Assembly (NCBI GenBank): GCA_002104895.1
Contig: MCFG01000047.1
Span: 90,001 to 150,000 of the forward strand
Origin: Anaeromyces robustus
Lineage: Eukaryota > Neocallimastigomycota > Neocallimastigomycetes > Neocallimastigales > Neocallimastigaceae
Direction: 5' to 3'
DNA: 60,000 bases
A model generated the notes under the pieces. The model made no database searches. It worked only from the letters and a program-made list of their open reading frames with translations, and was not told the DNA's origin. The translations under genes and the position numbers were made by a program. Of this stretch, positions 14,176 through 26,855 are shown piece after piece; the first letter of the stretch is position 1; each line of letters starts with the position of its first letter.

Positions 14176-16848
14176 AGTATAAAAGTAATAATTTTCATAA
14201 AAAAAAGTAAATCATATTATTATTTTATTTAATATTATAATAATAATATAATATATTTTTTAAATTATTATTACTTTTTATTCAAAATTAACCACGAAGA
14301 TAGCCAAAATTTTTTTCCATATTTCCTTTTGTTATGTTTGAAAATTAATATTTATAAAAAGTATATGTACATTTTGGTATATTATCCATATAATACAATA
14401 CTGTAATTGTATTGGCCATATATATTAAAATTTTTAAATATTGAAATCAAAATCTATATTATTAAAATAATAAACAATATTAATATATTTAGATTATATA
14501 TTATCTATTGAATTAATATATAGTACATATATTAATTAAATACAAATAATATATTTTTATACAAATTTGTATAGTAATTCAAAATAAAAAAAAAACAAAA
14601 AAAAATAATAAATATTCAATAACATTTATAAACATACTTATAAAAATAATAAATTTAATATTCATACATAAAGTTTTATTTATCATATAATAATTAAACA
14701 TTAAATAGCATAATAGATAAAGAAAAACTTTAAAATAAATATTATTATTTATTATTGTAAAAAAACTAATAATTATCATATTTGGTAAATAACGTTATTA
14801 TTATATAAATCAAGTCATCTATCACTTATATTAATAAATAATTATGTAATATTGCCTTAATATTCATTCTTTTAAAAATTTAATATATTTCATATTCTAT
14901 AATTCTATATATATGAGTTAATTACTTTATATTGTTAAATTACTTTTAAAACTAATTTATAATATATTATAAATATATTATAAAATCTTTATTTATACTA
15001 TATATTAATTATTAATTTTGAAAAGTAAAATAAATAAGTAAATAAATAATTAATAATTAAGTAAAAAGCAACTTATTTTAATAGTAAATAACTAATTAAT
15101 AAATAAAAAAAAATAAAAAAGTATATAAATAAATACAAAATAATAATTAAAAAATAAAAAAAAATAAAATAAAATAAAGAATAGAAATTCTTTGTATTTT
15201 ATATTAACAATTAATTGTTAATATACAGAAAATATACTATTCTATATATTTTAAATATATTAATTTAAATATATTTTCATGTATATATTTATTTGTATAT
15301 ATTAAAAAAAAACTTTTTTTTTTGTTCTTATTAAATAAAATATAATAAATTAATACATTATTTATTAATATTTACTATATTTACTATAAACTTTATTATA
15401 AGAATTAAATAATTTAATAATTTTAGTTATCGTTTTTATATTTATTTATTTATTTATTTATTTATATATTTATTATTGATTTATTTATTTTATTAATTAT
15501 CATCTATTTATTATTATTATATTAAGTACATATTAAATTATGTAAAATACTATTTAATTATTTAATAAAATAAATAATTTAATTATTATATAATAAATTT
15601 TTTATATATTTATATATTTAAAAAAATTTTTTTGATTAAATATTAAAAAGTATTTTATTTTTTTTTTTCTAGTTAAGCTTTTTCTATTGTTTTTTTATAT
15701 TCAATATAATCATTATATTATATTAATTATAATTTTATATATATTCTCTATATATTAAATTAATTTTATTATATTACTATATAATTGTAATTCAAAAAAA
15801 ATAATATATAAAAATAATAATTTTTCTTTTTATTTGCTATCTCTTCTTTTTTTTATTACTTTTTTACAATTAATAATTGAAATCATTAGAATTATAAATA
15901 AAGAAAAATCATATTTAGTTGATTTTTTTTATATTATTATTATTTTATGTGATTAATTGTGAAAATAATAATATTTTGCCTATCAAGGAATTTAAGTTTA
16001 AATTAAGATATAGATTAATTAATCATTGAAAAATATGAATAATTTAATTATTGAATAAGATATAATTATAAAAATAATTAATCGTAAGCTTTATAGCTAT
16101 ACTTGATAATAATAAAGATTTTAATAACAAAAATAATTTATAAATACTATATATTAAACTGATAAACAATTTTTAGTAATTGTTCAGATTAATATTTACT
16201 TTTATTATATAATAAATATATAATTAAAGGTTGTAAATATATATCTATCTTTATACCAGTTTTTCATATTAAGATAGATTTATAATTTATATCTTAAACC
16301 AAATTTCTTTATTTTTTTGTTATTGGATTTCTTTATTATAGTTTAAAAATAATAAATATTCAATATTTATTTTGTATTTATTATTTTTAAATAATTCTTG
16401 ATATTAATTATATTAAATGATTATACTTTTTTTATTATTGTTAAATAGTGATATTTATAATTAATAGTACTATTAAATTAGAATAATATACATTTAGTAA
16501 ATTTCAAATTGATAAAATCGGATTGAATAGAATAAGTATATATTTTTTAGATAAGTAGTATATTAGCATTTAATGAAAAAAAAAAAAAAAAAAAAAGAAA
16601 CTTTAAATATTTTTTCAACAAAGAACCAAGAGAATATTTATATCATAAAATATTAATATTTTATATATTTAATTATCATAATAATATTTTTTAATTGAAA
16701 GATCATAATAAAATAAGTCTGTTATTAAAAAATAATTATTTTGATTATTAATATATAGAAGTATATATTATTTATTATATTTACATTATTACATTTTCAA
16801 AAAGAATTTTTATATTTTGTTAAATTTTTTATTTTTATTATTTTAAAC

Positions 16849-16882
<34 letters not shown>

Positions 16883-17007
16883 GAAAAAAAAACTTTTTGA
16901 AATATATACTATAAAATTTTGAATCATAATTTTTAGTATTATAGTATATTTTATATCTATTACTTCATATTTTGGTTATATCTATTTTATTTAAATCAAT
17001 AAAACAA
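8486..17007. other. 8.5 kb AT-rich desert, no gene seen
   Basis: Both strands show only short low-complexity frames. Small items include a (TAA)n run near 10900-10925, a 33-bp direct duplication around 11290-11360, poly-A runs near 13208 and 16857, and a short palindrome TTAACAATTAATTGTTAA near 15206. None of this indicates a gene. Confidence 0.6.
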
Positions 17008-20000
17008 ATGAATACACAAGTAAAGAAAAAATCTCATAAAAGGTAATAATTAAAACTTATTTAATATTAAAAAAAAATTAGTAAAGTTTACAAAAAAAGA
17101 ATGAAGTAATTTTATAAATGTTTAAATAAAAAATACATGGTAAAAACTTAACAATATTAAATATAAAATATATGTAGAAAAAAGTATTATTGTAAAAGCA
17201 TATTATTTTATTTTCTTTATAGTTTTTTATTGTTGCTTTAATTATAATTAAATTTGAAGTGTTTGTATATATTAGCTTTTGATAATTTATGATATATAAT
17301 GGAGAAAAATGTATATATAATGAATAAATATATCATAGTTTGAAAAAGGCTTAAAATTTTTTTTGTATTAATTATAATTAAACTGATAATAATTATAGTA
17401 TCAAAAATATATATGCTTTTCAATAATAAAAATAATGGTGATTTTAATATTATTGTTTTTATCATAGTAAAAATAAATTTGGTTTTAAAATAGAATTATG
17501 AGATTCTTTTGGGTTGTAAAGATATAATATTTTTTTTTTTTTTTATTTCTACTCTTTATTGTTTAATATTTTATTTTTTAAAAAAAAAATAAAAAAAATT
17601 AAACTATTTTTATTTTACATTTTAAACCAATATTAAAGAAAATATGAAGGAGATGATAATCAACTTCTTCATTATTCTAAATCTCAAAAATTGGTGAGGG
17701 AAAGAAATAGAAAGGCAAAATTAAGAAAAAACCCAGCTATGTGTAAGTTTTTTTTTTTTTTTTTTTATTTTTAGTAATGATGTGTATGATAAAATGATGG
17801 TTATAAAACATTAAGTTATTGTTGGATATTTTATTTTATTCTAATGTTGTTATCGTAATTTTTTTTTTTTTTTTGTTTATTTTATTTATCAATTTTTTCC
17901 ATGGTGTATTCTTCAATAATAATAATAATATAGCTATTTTTGAAGCTGGTCGTGAACGTACCAAAAGAATTGTAAAAAAAGAATACCCAAATATTAATTT
18001 AAATAAGCCACCTTCTTCTATTGCTTCATTATCTAACTATACTCCAAGAAATAAAAAGAATGAAGATAAATCAAATAAAAATGATAAAGATCATAAATCT
18101 ACCGTTTATAAACGTACAACTTTTCGACTTCCTATTCGTGAACCTTCTGCACAGAATTTTGATATGTATTATTATTTAGCCCCAAATCGTGAACCTGCCA
18201 CTGTTTCTAATATTTTAGAACTATACGATGAAACTAAAGCAAGACTTTTCCAAAAGAAAAAAGCATTAAAATCTGGTCTAAAACCATCTGATAAATTAAA
18301 TATTACTTTAAAAGATAATGCATTAAAAAATAAAGAAAATGATACAAATGTTCCTAATAATAAATCAAATATATTAGGAACTTCTAATAAAGTTAATTTA
18401 CCAAATAAAGAAAATGGAAATCATACCTCAAAAACTAAAAAATATAATAAAGAAAATAAAGGGATTTTAACAAAAAGTAATATAAATTCTTCAAATATTT
18501 TAAAATCATCTATTAAAACCAATAAATTAAACAAAACTAAAGGTAAGCGAAAACATCTTTTTAAGAATAAAATATATGACACATTAATTATTGTTATTAT
18601 TATAATAGATATATATAATTACTAATTAATTTTAATATATATATATATATAGATGGTAAATCTAACATTGTTAAAACTGAAATAGATGACAATAAAGAAA
18701 ATATTCCACCATTACATCATAATCAATATAATACCACAATGAATTTACAATTCATTGATTATCCATCCACCGGTGCAACTACTGTTGGATTAACCTCTGT
18801 AACTAAATCATCCAATAATGAACAAGAAGAAAAAACTATAACAAAATTAACAAAAGTTAAAAAGGAAGAAGATCAAGAAAATGTTACTGAAAATAAACCA
18901 CAATCACAATCACAACCACAACAACAACAACAACAACAACAACAAAGAAAAACTAAACCAATTATTGTAAACACTGTTTCAGATGAAGATTTAGAAGAAT
19001 TTTTCCGTGTATTTGATGATTTAATCCCAATGTATCGTAGTTCTACTCAACTTCAAGAAGTTATTTTTGAAACCAGTCAAAAAGAATGGAATGAATGGTG
19101 TTATAAAGTGGAACAATGTGAAGAAGAAACTCATAGTTGGTTAGATGCTAGAATTATGTTTTATTCTCGTCGTATAATTGAATATCAAAAAGATTGGGCT
19201 GAATATTGGAATAAGAAAAGAAAGAAGGAAAAGGAAATGTTAGAATTAACTTCTGATCTTTCCTCAGATAGCTTATGTCCAAATACACCATCCTCTACTT
19301 CCCTTCTTTCTGATCCTATAAAACTTTTAGGTTCTTCCCCTCTCCCACCTCTCTCTTTAACAAATAACACTACTAATGCTTTTATACCATTCCAAACTCC
19401 TGATGATTCTACTTCTATGCTTACTAGTAGTGAACTTACTCCAACCAAAGCCAATCCACATTCTACTAATGCTACAACTGCAACAAATGCTTTTGCTAAT
19501 TTATTTATGGGTACAGAAGATTTAGATTTATCTTCTTTTTCATTAGATTCTAATCAAGATTTACTTTCAAGTATGACCCTTCTCTACGATACACCTAATG
19601 GTCAACCTAATTATACAAATTTAGATTATGGTTTAGATAGTACTTCTTCTTATGATAGTCTTGATCCTTTAAGTAACCCTACCGTTAATAATGACTATTG
19701 TAACTGGCTTAATTCAAATCCATCTTCTTCTCTTTCTATGGATGATCTTATTTTTAATACAACCACCCCATCTGATCCTAATTATTCTCTTCTTTTAAAT
19801 ACCTTACAACCTAATACCAATAATACACTCAATGCTGTTACATCTATGCCAACAACACCACCTTCATTAGATTTTCTTAATTCATTAAATACCTCTACCA
19901 CAACCATAAATCCTGAATTATCTATTTTTGATACCAATTATATTCCAACTGCAACAACAAATGATAATTTAATTATACCAACTTCTTTAATGAAATTACC

Positions 20001-20865
20001 AACAGTTTCTTCAACAACTTCATTAATTGATTCCTTTGCTAATCTTAATGCTAATAGTAAAAGTGATGAAGAAGAAGGAAAAAGAGAAGAAAAAGAAAAA
20101 GAAGAAGAAAAAGGAAATAAAATTGATGAAAATAAAATGAAATTACAAAAAGAAGAAGGAAAGGAAGAAAGTGATAATAAAATAAAAATAAAAGAAAGAG
20201 AAGAAGAAATTAATAAAAATGAAAATGAAAATGAGATTAAAAATGAAAATGAAAATGAAAAAGATAATGGAAAAGAAAATGGAAAAGAAGATAAAAATGG
20301 AAATGAAAATGGAAAGGATGAAAATGGAAAAGAAATAAAAATGGAAAAAGAAAATAATACAAAAGATTTAACTTTGATGGATTCTTTATCAAAAGAATTA
20401 GGATTAGAAGCCTTATTTAAAGAAGGAGAAGGAAATAATGTTGAAATAAAAGAAGAAAAAAATATTACTACTACTACCACTACTACAACAGAAAAAATAA
20501 ATGTACCAATATCTATGACAGCAGCTGATGAAACACCGAAAATGACTATTAAAACAGTAACAAATGCCTTAATTACACCAATTAAACCAAAAGAAATGAA
20601 TCCAACCATTGACTTTTTCGTAGATAATTCTCTTATTAATGGTAGTAAAAAATCAAATGAATTTGCTACTCCACTTTATATTAAACCTCCAGCTGTTGAT
20701 ACATATTCCTCTATACCAAAATCTTATCAAGAAATGTATAATGATAAGATGTATTCCCTTATATCTACACTTGAACGTTGTGTTCAAGATAAGGAAGATT
20801 TTTGGAAAGTAATGGAAGAATTCACTTCATCTATCATTACTCAAGCCTCTCCAATTACTTGTTAA
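17008..20865 (+). CDS. KEN-box-rich low-complexity protein, possible HURP/DLGAP family
   Basis: Four exons join in frame: 17008-17042, 17639-17742, 17934-18542 and 18653-20865 (intron phases 2, 1 and 1), giving 986 residues. The first exon, MNTQVKKKSHKR, is the least certain because its intron is 596 bases long. The N-terminus is strongly basic, and SIFEAGRERTKR resembles the IFKVGRYRPD element of the mitotic spindle protein HURP. Four KEN boxes, the APC/C degradation signal, lie at residues 180, 205, 219 and 264 (NKENIPP). A Trp/Glu-rich helical block occupies about 359-443. Ser/Thr-rich and then Lys/Glu-rich disordered stretches follow. The C-terminal helix (about 938-978) ends in DKEDFWKVMEEFTSSI, similar in pattern to the end of the GKAP domain. 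The HURP link is an inference from motif order; a cell-cycle-regulated disordered protein is the safer statement. Confidence 0.6.
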
Positions 20866-21079
20866 AATAAAATAAAAAAAATTAAAATATTCCTATTTTT
20901 TATAAAATTTATTATGTATTTACTTTTATTTCTTATATATATACAATACATAATAAAATATACACCATAATATAATATAATAATATAATAATTTTTTTTT
21001 TCTTTTTTTTTTTTTTTTTTTCTTCATTTATTTAAAAATAAAAATAAAAATAATTATATATAATATTATTATATTATTT

Positions 21080-21122
<43 letters not shown>

Positions 21123-21491
21123 ATTATATTACAATAAAAGTAATCAAATCATATTATCATACCATTATAAATACCATTCATTTAATATATAATATCTTTT
21201 TAATTAAAATAATTATATAAAAATATAAATTTATATATATATAATATTTTATTCATTTATTATATATATATAATCATTTCTTGAAACTTTTTTTTTTTTT
21301 TTTAAAATTAGATATTTTTAAAAAAAAAAAAAAGAAAAAAGAAAAGAAAAAAAGATGTAATAAAAAGAAATAAATAAAAAAGAAAAAAAAATAAAAAAAA
21401 AAAAAAAAAAAAAAAACTAATATTTTATCACTTTTTTTTATAAAAGCATATTTATTTTATTTAATTTTATTTTATTTTATTTTATTTTATT

Positions 21492-21554
<63 letters not shown>

Positions 21555-22166
21555 TTTGATTGTAGAGTATATTTAAAAACTTTTTTCTTAATATTAAGTA
21601 TTTATATGACAAAAAATAAAAAAATAAAAATTAAAAATTAGAAAATAAATCCTAATCCTTATGTAAATTCAAACTTGGTTAAAATATGACTGTATAATAA
21701 TTACTTCAATGTTACTTTTGTAAAAATATATATAATTATTAAAAAGAATAAATTATAATATAATAAATATTTTATTATATTTATAAACATACCACTAATA
21801 TATATATATATATATATATATATAGATTATTTATTATTTATTATTTTATTATTGTATATATCAAATATATATTAAAAATCTTGAATAATATCTATATTAT
21901 GTCATTATATAAATTTAATATGGATATAATATGTATTTTTTTTATTTATTATTTATAAAAAAAAAATAAGATAATTATTATAAAAAATTTATATATATAA
22001 GATATATAACAAAAATAAATTTAAATCGGTAAGATACTTATCAAACATATTGTTATATAAAAATAATGTTTTTGTTTTATATTATTATATAATTAATTTT
22101 TTCATTCAAAAAAAAAAAAGAAAAAATAAAATAAAATAAAATAAAATATATACATTTCTATTTTCG
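20866..22166. other. AT-rich intergenic DNA with homopolymer and TTTA arrays
   Basis: There is a poly-A run of about 39 bases at 21081-21119, poly-A again at 21390-21416, (TTTTA)n passing into (TTTA)n at about 21463-21556, and (TA)n at 21803-21825. No gene is seen. Confidence 0.7.
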
Positions 22167-22241
22167 ATATATTTATTTTATTTCAATAATAATTATAATA
22201 TTAATTATATTATAATTATTATTGAAATAAAATAAATATAT
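22167..22241. repeat. Perfect 33-bp inverted repeat with 9-bp spacer
   Basis: Arm 22167-22199 is the exact reverse complement of arm 22209-22241. The arm contains TTATTTTATTTCAATAATAA, so it is not a trivial TA run. A second, imperfect inverted repeat lies just downstream (about 22440-22503), and another pairs TTTTTAACCTTTT with AAAAGGTTAAAAG at about 22519-22588. It could be the core of a small MITE or a cruciform-forming site. Confidence 0.85.
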
Positions 22242-23390
22242 ATTACACCTAACCTTACAATAGTATTAAAAAAATTTTTAAATTTTTAATGAAATTATAA
22301 AAAATATTATATATTTAATATTTAATATTTAATATTTAATATTTAATATATAATATTATAAATATTATTAACAAATAAAAATATTTTTTTGTATTTTATT
22401 AAATTTACTATAACAAAAAGAATTATATGTTAAAAAAAATTGCAATATAAAAATAATTTATAAAAAATTTTTTTTATATTATATAAATTATTTTTTATAT
22501 TGCTATTTTTTAATTTAGTTTTTAACCTTTTTAAAATTTTTTTTTAATTTTTTTTTTCTGTAAAAAATTCAAAAGGTTAAAAGTTAAAAAGAAAAGTTTT
22601 TTACATTCTATTGATTTGTACGACATACTTGTACAACTTTAGATTAAATGATAAAAATTAAAATTTTAAAATAACATGGAAAAAAATAATAAACTTATTA
22701 ATTTATTATAAATGTAATAGTTATATATTAGAATAATCTTATATTCTATATATATATATATAAAGTAAGGTAGCACAATAGAAAATATATGATATTAAAT
22801 TTGGTATTATAATAATTATTATTATATAACATATATTTTAAATCTTTCTATTATTATATAACTCATATGGTTTTCTATAACTTTATATTAATAATTATTT
22901 GCTATTAATATTTAATAAGATCTTTTTATTTTTTTCTATTACAATTTATATTCAGAGAGAAAATTTTTTTTATATTTATAAAAATTAAAATTTATTATAA
23001 AGTATTATTTTTTTATCATTTTTGAAAAAATATGAAATACAATGAAAAATTGAAATTAAATATATTTATTATAACTATTTTTTTAACTAATTTTTAATAT
23101 ATATACTATTATTTAATTTTTTAATTTTTTATTTTATTTAAGATCAGTTTATAATGACTAATTTCAAATATTTTATTAATATTAAATATTGAATATAATA
23201 AATATTTAAAAAGAAAATTCTTCGTAATAATAATATGTATAATAACTTTATAAAATGACATAATCATAACAATCATCATGTTTTAATTTTAATTTTTTTT
23301 TTCACTTTTTTTTTATGTTTTTTTTTTCTATGCTTTTTATTATAATTATTAAAATATTATTTAATTTTATTGAAAAATAATTTTTTACTT

Positions 23391-23602
23391 AAATAAAATA
23401 AAATAAAATAAAATAAAATAAAATAAAATAAAATAAAATAAAATAAAATAAAATAAAATAAAATAAAATAAAATAAAATAAAATAAAATAAAATAAAATA
23501 AAATAAAATAAAATAAAATAAAATAAAAAAAATAAAATAAAATAAAATAAAATAAAATAAAATAAAATAAAATAAAATAAAATAAAATAAAATAAAATAA
23601 AA
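23391..23602. repeat. (TAAAA)n microsatellite, about 210 bp
   Basis: Around forty TAAAA units run uninterrupted except for one imperfection near 23525-23533. Confidence 0.95.
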
Positions 23603-23943
23603 TTAAAAAAAAAATAAATGAATATTAAAATATAGTGTTTTATTTATATATTGAATTTCATTTAATTTTTTTTTATATTTATTCATAATTATTTATGAAA
23701 ACAATTATTAAAAGTTTTTAGGATTATTCTGGTATAATAATATTTCTTGTGTTACCTTATTAAAATTTTTAATTTTTTTTTAAATTTTTGAATTTTAAAT
23801 TTTAAATTAATTTATTATTATGTGTAACAAACTTTTATAATTTTATCTTTTTTTTTTTTTAATTCAATATAAAATATTAAACTTGTTTTAAATGAAAGAT
23901 ATAATAAAAGATAATCATTGACTATTTAAAAATGTTTTAATAT

Positions 23944-24573
<630 letters not shown>

Positions 24574-24621
24574 TTAATGTATATTATATTTATTTCATCA
24601 TTAGTATAATTTTTATTTAGA

Positions 24622-24677
24622 TTATATATAATATATTTATTTCTTAAAGCTTTAAGAAATAAATATATTATATATAA
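24622..24677. repeat. Perfect 56-bp palindrome without spacer
   Basis: Bases 24622-24649 are the exact reverse complement of 24650-24677, centred on AAAGCTTT. The arm includes TTTATTTCTTAAAG, so it is not explained by simple TA alternation. Confidence 0.9.
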
Positions 24678-26855
24678 AATGAATATACAAAATTACAAAA
24701 TTATATTATTATTTTATTATTATTGTTATTAATATTATCAAAAAATAATAATAAACAAATTTTTTAAATTGAAAATCCACAGAACAGAAAAAATAATATA
24801 AAAAATTTAATTTATAATTAAATATATTCCAATATATTTAGTATAAAATTTTAATAATAAAATAAATTAAATAATAAATTGTAAAAATATATATAACTAA
24901 TAAAATTTCAATATATTTAAAATATATTTTATTAAATAGAATTTTATATAAATAATATATTATATATTGTATCAAATACATAAAATACTATTTAATTAAT
25001 TTATATTAATGAAATGACTATTTAAAATATATTGTTTTTTATAAAATATAATATATTATATTATTAATTGTAATATAATTACAATTAAAGATTTATGTTC
25101 AATTTAAATCATAATAAATAATAAATTATAATAAATAAATAAATAAACTAAAGAATAAATAAATAAATATTTAAATGAATAGATAAATAAATAATAAATA
25201 AATAAATAATAAATTAATAAAAAAAATGTTTTAAATTTTTTTTTATTTAAAACATATATATTATGTTTAATATATTTTATATTTATATAATATATATAAA
25301 ATAATAAATATAATATATTAGTAATAGAAAAAATGGAAAAGCGATTCCAAAAAAAATTTATTAATAATTAGAATTTTAAAATTGTAATAAGGTCATTAAT
25401 AATAACACAATATATAATATTATGGAAAATATATTAATATTAATATTATTTAAATAATAATATATTATTTATATTATTATTATAGATATTGTTAAGAATA
25501 TTTAATAATTAATAATATATTAACTATAATTGTTGGAAAAAGAATAATTATTAAATTATTATCTTTGTTAAAAATAACTTCAATAATATAAATAGAAGAA
25601 AATTTAAATTTCTTCTTTTTATATAAATAAAAGAAAAATAATAGGATATTGAATTAATAGAAGTAATATAAAAGGGTACCTTTGTATATAGACAAAAGAA
25701 TGAAATAATCATTAAAGAAAAGATTTTAATTAATTAAATAATTAATTAATTAATTAATTAGTTAATTAAAATATATATTTTTAAAGATTTTTAAGCATTC
25801 TTTTGATTTTTCAATTCATAGAGAATTATTGATAAATAGCAATTCAAAAATAAAATATATAATCATTTTTTAAAAAAAGAAAATACATGTTTTAAAAAAA
25901 GTTAGAAATAAATATATTTTAGTGGATATTTTATTTCTTTATATTTTTTTTTTCAACAAAATTTGATTTTTTTTTTTTATTAGATGATTAAGAAGCCAAT
26001 ATGCAAAACAATAAATGAAAGTTTAAACATAAGAATATTTTATTTTTGTAATATAGACATTCAATTATATATTTATAAAATATAATTAATACATAATTAT
26101 TTAAGTAATAAACTACAAAAATAAATAAAGTAATAAATGTATATATAATAATATATAAAAATAAAAATTCAATATATATAGGTTATATTAATATTGAATT
26201 TTATTAATATATATCAATAATTATAATAATTGAGAAAAGAACGGAAACCGAAAGTATTATTTTTATTAATAAAAAAGAAAAACATAAAATTAATCAATAT
26301 ATTATTGAAAATAGTATAAATTAAATATATTTAAAGACAATCAAAAATAAAAAAAATCAAAACAAAAATTATAACAAAAAAAAAAAAAATAATAAAATTA
26401 AAAGATAAAAACAAAAATAAAAGAATAAAAAACTTAAAAAACAAAAACAAAAATAAAAAATAACAATAAAATAACAACAATAATAATAAAATAACAATAA
26501 TAATAATAAAAAAAAGAAACAAAAAACAAAAACAAAAACAAAAAAAAAAAAAAAAAAAGAATTAAGAAACAATATATATAAAACAGTAAATAAACAAACA
26601 AAAGAAAAACAATAAAATTAAAATTAAAAAAGAAAAAAAAAGATTATAATTTTTGTTACGATATTATTAAAGATTATAAAAAGAAATTATAATTATTTAT
26701 TAAAAATTTTTTTCTTTTAAAACTAAATAAATATATATTTTCTTTAAAAAATTTTACAATAAATATTCAATTTTTTTTTATAGTATTGAATAATACTTAT
26801 TTATTATTTTATCATTATTTTTTGTTGGATCTATTAATATTATTATTTAGTAATA
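24678..26855. other. AT-rich intergenic DNA upstream of the LRR gene, no gene seen
   Basis: Interrupted AAAT runs lie near 25130-25215. A purine/A-rich stretch (26330-26640) directly upstream of the LRR gene probably includes its promoter and 5' leader, but no specific element could be picked out. Long frames on the minus strand here are only F/L/I runs from A-rich DNA. Confidence 0.6.

Noticed and set aside
17819-17933. ATG at 17819 as the start of the KEN-box protein
   Set aside because: The first 38 codons lie in an intron: a GTAAGT donor at 17743 and an acceptor at 17932-17933 join the upstream exon in frame, and the intervening translation is only hydrophobic T-rich sequence.
19938-20609. 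Long minus-strand frame opposite the KEN-box gene
   Set aside because: It is the complement of a Lys/Glu-rich coding stretch and gives only a Ser/Phe/Val low-complexity translation.
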